A stretch of DNA of 64,000 nucleotides from Rhexocercosporidium sp. MPI-PUGE-AT-0058 (lineage: Eukaryota; Ascomycota; Leotiomycetes; Helotiales), in NCBI GenBank assembly GCA_020746875.1, contig JAGTJL010000007.1:1550001-1614000 (forward strand). The letters are read 5' to 3'. This document shows positions 21,401 to 33,764 of this stretch, piece after piece (the stretch's first letter is position 1; every line of letters starts with the position of its first letter). A program made the translations under genes and the position numbers. The notes below the pieces were generated by a model. It had not been told where the DNA came from, searched no databases, and worked only from the letters and a program-made list of their open reading frames with translations.

Positions 21401-23575
21401 GGCTATTCGTAAGGTTAAAGGGAAGGACCTTATACTTATACGTATTATATTAAGTACGGAAAGTCGTATAGTCTTTGCTTTTAGGGAATATATAAATGCG
21501 GTAAAAAGCTTATTAAATATTAAGTTTTATAAAAACCTTTATTTTATAAATGTATACTATTATTTCATCGATTAAAGGGATTAAGTACAGGTCCTTTTTA
21601 AATAAGGCATTTAACTTCTAATAGTCGACGTAAAGCCGGAGACTGTCGTCGGCCTTTTTAATAAAGAGAATAGGGGCCGTATATAATACGTTAAAAGGCT
21701 TAATAAAACCTTTATATAAATTATTAATAATATACCGCTTAGTCTTTAATAATTATTCTTTAATTATACGCCGAAGAGGTTTAAAGAATAAGTCGTTCTC
21801 TTTAATAAGCTCGATTTAATAATTTACGCCTTAGTAATGCGCTAATAGCTTATTAAAGGCTTATTAAGAAAAGAAAGGAATATATTTTTAATACTTTGCC
21901 GGGAGCTTTTTATTTATTAACTTATTATTTTATATATACTTAGCCTTTAAGGCTTCCTTTAAGGTTAAGTCTTTATTTATTAATACGAGTTCGACGCTTA
22001 ATTAGTTTAAGGCCACTCGTCGACGGCGAGTCAGCTTTTAGTCGATTTTATATATTAATATTATAAAGGTTTTTATTTATTTTCTTTAGTTTTTTTAAAT
22101 TAAAGGTATATTATAAATATTATTATTACTAATATAAAAAAGATTTCCGTAATAAATGCCTTTAATTAATAATTTGCCGAAGGAGCTTAACGAGAGTTTC
22201 TTTTCTTAAGTAATAATCTCGAGTTATAAAATATTAAAGGGTGTTTAATTAATTTTTTATAATTTAAAAGTATTTTTTAACTTTTTTAATAAAACTCGAG
22301 GGTCGAGTCGGCGAAGCGCTAGCGGTAAGTTATATAAAGATACTTGTTTTTAAGGAACCGTCGAGTGCCGCGAATTTAACTTGCCTTCGGCGATAGTTAT
22401 TTATATTTAATAAAGCGTTTTTTTATTTTATATTAAGTTAATAAAATTTAACGATTAATTTATCGAAATAATTAATATTAATGAAGACTTATTAATTAAA
22501 GTACGGCTATATAAGTATATTTAATAGCTATTTTAATAAGTTACGGTTTTTTATATATAATTACTTTAAGTCGTAATACTCGAGGAATTTCCGATTAATT
22601 AAAACGTTAGTGTTTTTTAAATTAATTATTAAGAAAAGGAAGTTAATTCGCCGATAATTAATAGTTAAAATAAATAAAACAGCCGTATCGATTAGCTTGC
22701 CTTTTCTATTATTATAATTAATTAAAACAATTAACTAAGGAAGTATTATAAAAGAAATATTAAATTGCTTAACGAGTTAATATATAAGGGAGGTTTTAAT
22801 TATATTAAAAATATTTACTTTATTATTAATATATATAAGTATTTTAATAAAAAATTTATTCTTTTTTAATTTAATATTAATTAAAAATTATCGCCTTTTA
22901 ATAAAAGCACGAAAATTAAATATTAAGTCCTTTTATAAGTTATAGCTTACGCCGAGGTATAAGTTTTTATTACGGCTTAAGAGTTTTTTAATAATTTATT
23001 AATTTTTAAATCTTTATCGACAATTAACTTAAAAATTAACTTATTAAGGGCTTAGTTTCTTTAGCGCTTAAGGCAGTCGCTAGCTTAGTAGTTAGTTTTA
23101 TTATAATAAAGGCAAATATAAAAAGAAATGTTTTTAAAAATAAAAAGTAATATAAGAGACTTAAGGCGGCGGAGGAATAAAGCCGGGGATAGCAAACGCG
23201 AGCGAACTTTTAAGGTTAATTTATAAGTTAATATTAAAAGTCTTTATATTATAATAGCCGGCGTAAGAAAGGTTATACGCTAGCCTTCTTTTTTAAGAAT
23301 GCCGCGCGCGTCGTAGCTATTAAAGGTAACGTTAGCTTAAGTTTTACGAATCGTTATAGTTTCTTTTAATATAATATTATAAGATTCTCGGTTTATAATA
23401 ATTAAAAATTTATTAAAAGCCGTATAATTTCCGTTTATTTTATATTTCTTTATATAAATTATATACTTAAAGGCCGAAAAGACTTTTTTATATACGTCTT
23501 TAAATTAGCAGGAGTAAGTAATTTTATTAATAATTATATAAGAAGTGAATTTAATTTGAAAGTCGTTATAAGTTA

Positions 23576-23580
23576 TATTG
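23576..23580. repeat. Target-site duplication TATTG, left copy
   Basis: Identical to 31,867-31,871 on the other side of the Gypsy family 1 element. Confidence 0.88.
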
Positions 23581-23837
23581 TATCAGATGGAATTCACGGT
23601 AAGTAAAGCTTCGTAAAGGTTCAGGGTAAATTATATTTAAAGAATTAATCTCTGGCCTTCGAAGAAGTCCAGAGGAGAAGCGTATATATAGAAGGAGTTA
23701 CTCGTAAAGGGAAGCAAAACGCCGGCGTGATTAAATATATAAGTAAGACTGATTCTACTAATACCGTAAAAGCCTCGGCCCCTTTATGCTACAGGCCCGA
23801 TTCCGTATAAATAAAATAAATAAGTATATATATAATA
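23581..23837 (-). repeat. 3' LTR of Gypsy family 1
   Basis: 257 bp, starting TATCAGATGG and ending TATATATAATA on the plus strand. The ends are RIP versions of a TGTCA...TGACA pair. Confidence 0.87.
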
Positions 23838-24370
23838 ACTATTCCTTCTCTTAATAATAGCGTCCGCGATACCGATGTTTTAACTAATAATATATTAGTA
23901 CGCCTTCGCGTCGCTTAAGGCGAGGACTAAGCCGCGGTAGGTCGGATAGCCGCATTCCGGTCGATGGGTTTAGTTAATTAAATTAATGCGATTATTCAGA
24001 TTATTACGCTAAGTATATAATACTGCACCGCGATTAGTTCGTCGGACGTCGTCCGATTACTTCATAAGCCGTTCCGTATAATATATCAGTATTACTAGCT
24101 TAATAAATAGGAATAGCTTTATAAAATAACAGAAGATATTTGCTTCAATTATAAGACTTTTACGCGTATGTATAAGAGCTCCTATATTCATATTCGAGTG
24201 CTATAATTATTATTATTATTAGAGAGTTGTTTTCGGTCGGCGAAGTGATAGGCAAGTTACGCGCTAGTGGCGTATTTACGTTTGTTTGCTGAGTGAATGA
24301 AGTACAAATAGTGCAAATATAATAGTATAATTACGTGGTGATTGCGACCCCGTTACCTTGTTAAGACGTG

Positions 24371-24378
24371 TATATAAA
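24371..24378 (+). promoter_or_regulatory. TATA box upstream of the antisense coding region in Gypsy family 1
   Basis: TATATAAA in a stretch that keeps CpA and TpG (GACGTG before it, CAGCTTCC after it), followed by pyrimidine-rich sequence. It points toward the plus-strand coding region starting near 24,540. A promoter role is inferred. Confidence 0.45.
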
Positions 24379-24539
24379 CAGCTTCCTTGTCGCGTTAATA
24401 ATAACTTTTCTTTTTTAGCTTATTTATATATAATACTTATGCTTGTGCGTCGTTATTCTTTCGTTTCTCTTTTTTTCTTTTCTTTAATTAATTATTAATA
24501 TTATTATTATTATTATATCTTTTATCTAGCGTCTTAAAG

Positions 24540-25286
24540 CTATCGCATCTAATAACCTTGCGAACTGGCCTCGCAGAGGTTCTTGCGGCTAATATTTTAA
24601 AGCTATACTAGTCGATCCCTTTTTCTATTATACTAATAAAAAAGGCAAGAAGAATTGCAACCGCTGCTTCGAGCAGAAGGCCGTTTATATCGTCGTACGT
24701 ACTTATATTTATAGAGTTTGCTAATAATATAATGCTAAGCGCGTTAAAAGTGAACCGTATATTAATCGTAAAATAAATAGTTCTCTCGTACCTTTTATAA
24801 GGATATTCGCATTATAAAGAACTTTGCCGTCGATTTCGAGAACTAGCTGCGTGAGAATGGCTAGTATAATACTAGCGTCGCTCCCGAGGATTATGATTTC
24901 ACGATTCTCACAGGAGCTTAGAGCTTCGCTGCTTAGCTCGAGAAGCATCGTATAACCGATTCCTCGTCGCGTATATCTTTTAAGCCCGATAAGAAAGATG
25001 CTAATTAAGTCTTTCTTTTTACTAGTGCTTCTCTTATAAGTTATACCTTTTTCTTCCGGAATATTATTAATATATTAACAAAATAAAAGAGTTTAAAAAG
25101 TTTTATAAAGATATAATACGTTTAATCAGTAATATATTTAAGTTCAAGAATGCTTATATTATTACCTCTGCTTCTGAGGCCGACTAGATTACTCACGATT
25201 TAATAAAAGAATTAATAACGGAGATTCGGTTATGTCGCGAAGTTATAATAGCTATTATAAGTATTCCGTGCCCGCTTTATTATTGA
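24540..25286 (+). pseudogene. Antisense coding region between pol and 3' LTR of Gypsy family 1
   Basis: On the strand opposite to pol, a protein-like reading is visible with stops almost only where Gln would be (TAG for CAG). It starts near LANWPRRGSCG, has KKNCNRCFEQKAVYIVV (C-x2-C, about 24,645-24,690), a second Cys motif beginning RVC at about 24,717, then in another frame IRIIKNFAVDFEN...LRENG, EDYDFTILTGA and SSSRISFKPDKKDAN, and after an intron or frameshift a helical segment (KFYKDIIRLISNIFKFKNAY...DLIKELITEIRLCREV) ending at TGA 25,284-25,286. I do not recognise the protein. The paired Cys motifs suggest a metal-binding domain. The start and exon borders are uncertain. Confidence 0.5.
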
Positions 25287-28200
25287 TATATATTAATATT
25301 ATATTAAGGCGGTATTATATCGAACGAGATTACTGAAGCTATTCCAGGAGATATCTTGCAGTTCTTTAGCGCTTAATAGATATTGCGGTACGGGTTTGGG
25401 TTTAGCGTTAAAGAGTTTGGGTTTTTCGGATGATTTAATTTATAAAATAGATACTTTATACTTTAAGCACTTGCGATAGAATTGCGTTGCTGCTTTACAA
25501 TTAGAATAGAATCTTATTATTTTTGAATTATAATTTAAATATATTTTATAAGCTTATTCTTTTTCAATATAATATTATATATTTTATATTTACGCCGGTA
25601 TTACTTCTAAAGCTTTAATAAAACTCTTAAAACTTTTATAAGAAAATATAAGGAAAGAGTATTTTTATTTATAGTCGGCGGTGCTTTCTCGGCTTCCCGA
25701 TTTTTCGTAATCTTCCCGGCTTTCTCGTAAGTTACGCAGAGGTTTTATACTTTTTTACTTTCGGTATTTGATTTTTTAATTTATAGTTCTTATTATATAT
25801 ATTAAGAGTTTCTTTAGTATTCTCGAGGTTTGGGTATATTAGGAGCTAGGTATTATGATCTTCCGGGAAATCTTTTTATTTAATTAAATATTTCTTAATC
25901 TTATTTTTTTTATTTTATTTATAATTAAGGATGCTTTTAACTTCTTATTCTTAAAGGTTATCTTTTTCACTCAGCTCCGGAAGTTCACCGAGTGGATAAT
26001 CATTTAATTACTTACTAGCTTATATTATATATTCTTTTAGTAAAGATATATGAAATATTAGATAAAGCTTTTTATATAAGCTTAATAGCTTTAAAGTATA
26101 TGCCGTATTATTTACGTACTTAATGATCTGGAATAAGCTAATATATTTTAGCAATAGCTTTCTAGTCTTTAATCGAATATTCTTAGTATTAAGTATTACT
26201 TATTATTTTAATTGAAAATATTTATCTAAATACCGGGCATTATAATAGCTTTCCCGACTTTATTGCGTACGATCTTAAACTTTTGTAAGTTTAGCTTATT
26301 TATTATTTAATAATTTAATTCTATCTCGGGCAGCTAATATTTCTCCTCCTTAAATATTATCTTCAGGGTTTTATAATATTACCGGCTTATAACTATAATA
26401 GACTTAGAATAGAGATGTCTGGAGCGTTTAATAAAAGGAATTATTATAAGTAAACTCGGCAAAAGCTAGTTTCTTTATTTAGTTTTTCTATAATATTTCG
26501 CAGAAAGCGCGGAAGTATATCTTCAGATTTTGGTTTTGTTTTTTTATTTATTTATTTATTTAAAGATAATATATAAAACTTAGTTTTTATTTAATATATA
26601 TATAAAAGTAAAGAATAAACTAAAATTTATTAATAAATACCGTACTTTTATCGGATACGATGCCTTAGGATACGCTAAAAAGAGAAAACATTCTTTTAAA
26701 TAATAGTTCCGCAAGTTCGGGAGTATTAATTGTTTTATAATATGCTAAGTACCAGGCTATCTTCGAATACCGATTAATAATTACTAGTATATAATTAAGA
26801 TTTAAGCTATTAGATAAGTCTTTATAAGGCGGCAACTTTATAATGAAATCTATTGAAATCTCGGACTAAAGCCGCGAAGGCCTCGGGAGACTTATTAGAA
26901 GTTTATATAACGTATATCGTTTCGATTTAATCTTTTAATAAATATCGTATTTTTTAATATATATTCTGATATCGTCTTTTATTTTATCTTAAAAATAAGT
27001 TTTACGAAGGAATTACGAAGTCTTTATAATACCGTAATATCTTATTAATAAGTTATTATAATAAAGTTTTATAATTTCTATTCTTAATATTAGATTATTT
27101 AAAATATAAGCTTTAGAATCTTATCGGAGAAGTCCCGATATATCTAAGTTTTATTTCTAATCTAGCTAAGATCTAGGTTTACTTGTTATATTAGTTATAT
27201 TTTTATAGTTTTCATTATTACGTTAAGCGAGAATAATTAAGTCCTGTAGCGGCTTTATTAATAAAGTTAAAGCTATTTAATTTTTAATTATTACTTTTAT
27301 TTATAATATTAAAATAAGATATTTATAATTATTAATTCTTATAATAAGCGGCTAGCTTTTGCTTTTTATATATAATAATATATTCACGGATAAAGCTATT
27401 ATCTTAAGTATAATATCTAAAAGATTAAGTTTTATATACTTAGCTTTTAGAATTCTCTTTTAAATAGCTTGTTCCGGTTTTATTAATACCGGGTCCGGCT
27501 TTTTATCGGTAAGATCTTGAATAATATTAAATAGTTTTCTTAATAATATCTTATAATTCTTATTTAAGAATGCTTCGATATCGGCTTTTTGATTTCGTAA
27601 AGCACTTATAAAAGCTTTTTTTAATTTATTTTAAATATTAATAGCTAAGTAATATTAATAAGGCTTTTAGATTCCTAATAATCTGGCCTTTTATTAGGTC
27701 TATTCGCCGGGTTTGCGGCACCTTTGCGGTAATAGATTTCAAAATTATAAGTAATAAGATATATTGCTTATTATGCTTGTCGACTTTCGAGATATTTCGC
27801 TATTATAAAATACTTGAAGTTATTATAGTCCGTAAGCATTTTAATAATATATTAGCTGCTCTTAAGGTAATACTTTTATTCCTTAAAATACTTAATAATA
27901 ATTAAAAGCTCTTTATCGTGAGTAATATAATTCCGCTTAATACTAGTTATTTTACAGGATTAATACGTAACGGGTTTCCAGTATCGCTTAAATTCTTCTT
28001 CAGAATCAGCTTGCTAAGAGAGAGTACTAGTAATTGCAAATCTAGAAGCATCGGTTTCAACTCGAATGCGCTTCGTAAGATCGAAATGCCTTATGATTAG
28101 TATATTAATAAAAGCTACTTTTAAATCTTTAAAGCTTTTCTTAGTTATATCGGAGAATTCGAAGGGTCTTTTCTTAATCTTATTCTTTATGCTTTAAAGA

Positions 28201-28349
28201 GCTTCCGTTAAGCTTACGGCTATCTTAGAGTATTTTAATATAAATCTACGATAAAAATTCGCGAAGCTTAGAAAAACCTAAATATCTTTATAAGATTCCG
28301 GCTTTAGCTATTCTTAAATTAAACGGATTCGCTTTAAGTCCGCTTAAAT

Positions 28350-28900
28350 GCCGGTTGATTTGACTTTAAATCCTAAGAACTCGACTTAATCTATTTTAAA
28401 CTTACATTTATTAAGTTTAACGAAGAGCTTATGCTTGCGTAATTGTTTTATAACGGCTCTAATATGCTCACGGTGCTCTTCTTTATTTTTAAAATAAATT
28501 AAGATATTATCGAGATATATAATAACGAAATAATCAATTAGTCCCGCTAACGCTTTATTAATATACGCTTAAAACGTAGTTAGAGCGTTGGATAGCCCGA
28601 AGAGCATTATTAGATATTTAAAATATTTATATTTAATACGGAAAGTTATTTTCTATTCGTGTCCTTCTTTGATTTTAATGCGATAATATATATCTTTTAA
28701 ATCTAGGGCCGTGAATATTACGGCTCCGCCGAGACGGTTTAGCGTCTCATCGACTAGAAGGAAGGAGTGGCGATTTTTAATCGTTACTTTATTTAATCCT
28801 CGATAATCTATATATAAACGCAATCTTTTATCTTTCTTTAGCATAAATAATATTAGCGCACTTGCGGGACTTTTTAATAGACGAATTTATCCCTTTTATA
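28350..28900 (-). pseudogene. Reverse transcriptase of Gypsy family 1 (RIP-broken)
   Basis: Copies RNA to DNA in the Gypsy replication cycle. The frame 28,844-28,653 contains LYIDYRGLNKVTIKNRHS, DETLNRLGGAVIFTALDL and YYRIKIKEGHE. Downstream on the same strand the catalytic YLDD box appears as YLDNILIY, with its second Asp changed to Asn (GAC/T to AAC/T, a RIP-type change), which would inactivate the enzyme. Further on, KQLRKHKLFVKLNKCKF and VEFLGFKV match the thumb region. Confidence 0.85.
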
Positions 28901-31609
28901 ACGAGGTAATAAGATATTCCCGAAGCGCGGCGAGTTGTAATTCGGAAAAGTTATAAAAAGGGCTATACGAAGGTAGTACGTTAGTATCGATAGCATACTC
29001 GAATTTAACTTATTCTTTAAGAAAAGCAGTTAGCGGATTATCATCGCATATATTTGCTATATCTGCAAGCTAGTCTAGAAGAAGTGTCGGTTTGGGAGTT
29101 TTTAGCTGAATAATTAATACTTGTAATAAGTTTACGACGCCGGTATTAAGACGAATATCCCACGATTGCTTTAAATACTTACATAATCTTAAATTCTTCG
29201 GATAATCATAGTCGGATTAAGATATAAATATAATATAAGATACTGTTTTAGGGTCGGTATTAAGAGTATTAGTAAACTCTTTTACTATTACGATTTAGAT
29301 CTCGTCTTAAATTAGGGCGTAAGCTTATTTCTTAAGTTTCCAGTCGTAATACCCGGCGCCCTTATATTTAAGGAACTTTATTCCGAGAATTATATTATAT
29401 CTTGAGTTTTTATAATTATAAAATCTTTCTCGAAAGGTTCTCGAGATTCTACGGTCGTCTTGCATTGTTATATATAAGTTATAAGCGTTAGTTACTCGGA
29501 ACCGATACTTATTAAATATTATAAACTCTTAGTTATATTTAAATAAAGAGAGAAATCTCTATAGCTTAACTTTATATTTATTAAAGAAATTACAATTTGA
29601 GCTATTATTTATTAAACTATTAAATAACGTATTCGCATCTGTTTCGGGTTGCTTTAGTCTTACAGAAATGTGCAGGCGTTTAAGAACATCCCTTAAGCCT
29701 TCGACGCTTAAGACTTGGTATTGCCTTTTCCCGTATTTTTTCCGGTATTAAACGGCTTCTGTTTTTTAGCGCGTATAATAATATATATTTTCTTTTTTAT
29801 TAAAAGGGTTTTTTTATTATTTTAAAACGTTCTTTTATTTTTAGCTTTTAAGGATTATTTTGCGTTTATTATACGAACTTAAAATAGCTACGGTCTTTAG
29901 ACTAATAATTCTCTTGCTTATAAGAGCGGCAAGATATAATACTCTTAGTATAATTCTTTTTCTTATTATTTCTACTTCTGTTAAAAAGTCGGGAACCGGA
30001 AGCTGAAGGGGCGCTGTTAAGTGCGCGCTTTTTATTATTATCCTCAGAATGTTTTTTACGGCTTTTCTTGCGAGATTTGTTATTTTTAAGATTATTATTA
30101 CTTTGTCCGCTTCCGCTTCTATTATATTTAGCTTTTAATATATTAAAAGATACTTCTTAAGTTCTTTTAATAAAAGACTTAATATTATTAGCCAGTTTCT
30201 TTTATTATTAATAAGTATTAAGAAGGTTTATAAAAGCGTAAGAGTTAATTTGCTACGCTATTAATATATGCGTGATTGCTTCACGAAAGTTAGTAATAAT
30301 ATTATTATTAGATATCCGAGTATTGCGGTCTTTAATAAGTATAATAAACTGTCGGCATATCGCCTGAATAGATTCGCCCGGTTGCTGGCGGAATCGCTTA
30401 ATGTTTTTAATAACTTTAATACTTCGAGTTTCTTTAGAGGTATAAAGCTCTTTTAAGAAGTCGATGAATAGGTTTTATATTAGCGGAATACTCTCGGGTT
30501 TAGTTATAATTTGCTTCGCATTACCTTAATAAGTTAATAAGTCGCTTTTTATATTTGCAGTTGCGACGCGTACTCGATTCGCATATGTATTATAGTTATA
30601 TAAGCGAGCTTTAAAGATCTCTTTTTAAGTATTTTTTTAATTTCGTAGGCTCTCGAAATTCTCTTCTTTATATTTTTTAAGGATTATGATTATAAGGCAT
30701 TTCTTACGATCGCGCTTATCTTTCGCTTAGGCCGTAATATACTTTAGTAGAATATAAGCGTTTAGATTTAAATATATTAATAATATTATTTTAAGTCCAT
30801 GAATTACGTAATTTGCCGTAAGTAATGCGGTTGTTTCCCAGGGGTATTCCGAGGCCGGCAAAGTCTTAGGCCTAATAGTATCCTTATTAAGCGGGTGCTA
30901 TAAGCTAAGTAAGTTAGCTTCTAATCTTAAATTAGGATTGCGTTTTACTAAAAGTGACTTAAAGTCTCTTATTAGAATAATAATAATAAAATCTAATATT
31001 ATATTACGAGTTCGTTAAAGGCTTTCTTTAACCGTATATTATTTATTTATTACGTCCGTATAAGCGACGGAGATTGCCCGGAAGCGGCGAAGTCTAGCAA
31101 GATTATTCTTATAATAAGCGAGCCGCGTCTTCGCACGAGTGTCCTTGACCTTAGACTTAGTTAATAAGCGCATATGCTCTTCGAGCTCGCGCTGCTTTTA
31201 AGCGATTTATTCTTCGGTAAGTATACTTAAAGCTATAAGATTAGTATTAATATTAAGGACAGAAAAGATTATATTATCCGTTATATAATCGGATATATTT
31301 AAATTACTTTTAGTTTAAGTTATAACTTTGCCTTTCTTTTTACGAATATAAACGGGCTAATTATAAGTATAAGAAGATTCTCTATTATTATTATCGCGAG
31401 TGCTCTAAAGTAGTTCGCTATCAGAAGTACTTTCGCTTTTAATCGTGTGAAAAGGATCTGTAGATTTTATAATCTTACGAAGAATATTACGAGCGGCATT
31501 ACTGAAGCGAGTGTTACTCGCAGGTCTAGCGTTATTAGATATGATTACTTAATAAAGAATTATTCCTTTACCCTTCGTACTACCTCTTTATAAGATAAAG
31601 AGATTAGCT

Positions 31610-31866
31610 TATCAAATGGAATTCACGATAAGTAAAGCTTCGTAGAGGTTTAAAGTAAATTATATTTAAAAAATTAATCTCTGGCTTTCGAAGAAGTCCA
31701 GAGGAGAAGCGTATATATAAAAGAAGTTATCCGTAAGAGGAAGCAAAACGCCGGCGTGATTAGATATATAAGTAAGACTGATTCTACTAATACCGTAAAA
31801 GCCTCGGCTCCCTTATGCTACAGGCCCGATTCCGTATAGATAGAATGGATAGGCATACATATGACA
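31610..31866 (-). repeat. 5' LTR of Gypsy family 1
   Basis: 257 bp, the same length as the 3' LTR; plus-strand start TATCAAATGG, end ATATGACA. The differences I checked between the two LTRs are C/T or G/A. Followed by target duplication TATTG (31,867-31,871). Confidence 0.88.
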
Positions 31867-32234
31867 TATTGCCTATTAATAGCTAGTTATATATTTTCTT
31901 AGCAGCTTAGACTTAATTATAATTAAAGAATCGTTAATTTAGGGCCGTTAAAACGTCGGCGGCAATATTAAAAGTGCCGGCAAATTCGGGGTTTATATAT
32001 TAAAAGATAATAATTTTTACTTTGCCGGCGGTATATTAAAAGTAAGCCTTAACTTATAATATTTTACTTTTAAAGTTACTTAAGTACTTTTTTATAAATA
32101 ACTTTATTTTTATTTTTTAAGTATTATACTTAATATCGCCTTTATAGTCGCTAAAGGGAATATAAAGGTATTTAACTTTAAAGGGCTTTATAATTTAAAC
32201 CGAATTATTTAGCTTTAATAAGTAATAGTCGATA

Positions 32235-32418
32235 TGTGGTGTAGAAGTGGATCAAAGCACTGTGAGCAGTTGTAATTAAATTAAAATAATTAATTATTCT
32301 TCTAAAAGCTCTAAGAATCAGGAGAAGACAATTATTCTCCTGAAGGCGGTTTATAATAGCAGAACTTAATTAAGTCACGTGCAATACCAAGAGAGCAGCT
32401 GCCCGTGCTTATACGATA
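32235..32418 (-). repeat. 3' LTR of Copia copy 1
   Basis: 184 bp, starting TGTGGTGTAGAAGTGG. It keeps many CpA and TpG sites that are TpA in the 5' LTR at 39,974-40,157. Confidence 0.88.
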
Positions 32419-32710
32419 CACCCCCAGGCAATTAATAATAATAAGCTACTATTATTATAATTAGCTGTATTAAGCGAGAGCAAATAATAAGAAAGAATTA
32501 GGCAAATAAATTCACTTGTATACGGTAATCAGGCAAATAACCTGATTATATGAACTAACGATTTTCTTATTAAACCTGAACTTGTAAACACTCGATAATA
32601 TACAGATCGATTGCTCTCGATCTATTACTTAATTAATTTATCAATTAATTAACTAATCAACTGCTCCTTTCGATATTATAGGTATCTTTAAGCGCTCCGC
32701 CAGAATCGTT

Positions 32711-33764
32711 ATGGCAGAACGACGATCTGCTCGTTAAAGCAAGGTGAGTGGCTCGTTTTTCGATTTATTAGTTTCGATCTATTAATCGGAGATCGATTAA
32801 TTAAAGATTAATTAATTAAAGAATAACCGCTGACTTATAATAGGTTAAAGCTATTATTAATAGCAAGAAGAAAATCGTCGCTAAGGCACGATTATCGGCT
32901 GCTCCCGTCCCGCCCCCGCTTTTCGCCGTGCCGCTGCTGCTCCCCGGGCTTTAAAGCAGCTAGTAGGTGCTCGTATAATAGTCTGTCTGGGCTGTATTAA
33001 TAGCGCTTTCCAAATAAAAAGTAACGGTTAATACTACGATATTATTAAAAAGGGTGCTTATTACTTCGCTTGCTCGTCCGGCCATAAGTGCGTAATTGCT
33101 CCCGCTGCTGCTTAGGCTCTTTCCTTGTATATCGTAATACGTTGGAGAATAAACTAGTAAGAAGGTAAGTCGATTCAGCTGCTCTTTTCTCGCTTTTTGA
33201 TTTATTATTGATTTTTCTAGGAGCTGAAGTAATTAAGAATCCCGGTCCGTGCTGCTTTAAGGGTGGTAATATTAATGGAGCTGCTGCTGCTGGCGCTGTT
33301 ATTAGTTTTAGTAGTAGAGTTGCTCCAGGAATTACTGATAGATTTAGAAGTAATAATAAAGATAACGATAATAAAAAGAACATAATTACTCGCTTTATTT
33401 CCAGAAAATCGAATAATTCAGTTAATCTTTTAGAAGAAGAAGAAGAGCTTTTAGCTGCTTTTGAGCTTATACTCGTATTACTGGAAAGAAGATTACTGCT
33501 GCTGCAGGTGCTCTTTTCGTTAAGAAAGGTAATGAAGAGCAGCTGATTATTTTGCTGCTGCTATATTACTGAAGCTGCTCGCGCTGCTGCCGCTGCTGAG
33601 GCTGCTACCGGAGCTGCTCGCGCTTATATTCGGCCTTATGTTCTGGCTTTCTAAGCTATATCTGCTCGTAGAGTTATTCTTATTCCTGAGCAAGAAGCTT
33701 AAGCTGCTCGCGTTGAGGAGCTGGTTAATATAATATAATACTTTAAGCGAGCTAGTTCGGGAGG
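32711..33764 (+). pseudogene. Antisense three-exon gene of the Copia element, copy 1
   Basis: Same gene as at 61,002-62,086, on the strand opposite to pol. It has an intact ATG (32,711), exon 1 of 33 nt ending SAR, a RIP stop and SK before the GTGAGT donor, a 100-nt intron 1 (32,744-32,843) with CTGAC branch point and TAG acceptor, exon 2 to 33,164, and intron 2 (33,165-33,220, GTAAGT...CTAG). The Cys cluster is better kept here: CLGC, then YFACSSGHKC. Exon 2 is 3 nt shorter than in the other copy, consistent with scattered 1-nt deletions, and frameshifts break the product. The 3' end is set by alignment with the other copy. Unknown function. Confidence 0.6.

Larger units (their letters stand above)
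23581..31866 (-). mobile_element. Gypsy family 1, full-length element (8,286 bp)
   Basis: Bounded by two 257-bp LTRs and the duplication TATTG. On the minus strand the order is 5' LTR, gag region (about 31.5-29.9 kb), pol, antisense region, 3' LTR. Readable pol parts are reverse transcriptase (28,653-28,844: LRLYIDYRGLNKVTIKNRHS and FTALDLKDIYYRIKI; then YLDNILIY near 28,510) and an integrase core (about 26,890-26,620: EISIDFIIKLPPYKDL, NRYSKIAWYLA, GIVSDKSTVF). An AGAGAAGGAA purine tract sits just inside the 3' LTR. Gln and Trp codons are often stops, as expected from RIP. It was inserted into Gypsy family 2 copy B. Confidence 0.9.

Noticed and set aside
23581..31871. Alternative LTR start at TGTATCAGATGG (23,579)
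   Set aside because: Starting at 23,581 gives equal 257-bp LTRs and a perfect TATTG duplication on both sides; the TG-based start gives no duplication.
32878..33383. GC-rich Ala-codon stretch could be read as sense gag of the Copia element
   Set aside because: Protease, reverse transcriptase and RNase H lie on the other strand with gag at the far end. The stretch is read in plus and its homologue at 61.1-61.6 kb in minus, always antisense to pol.
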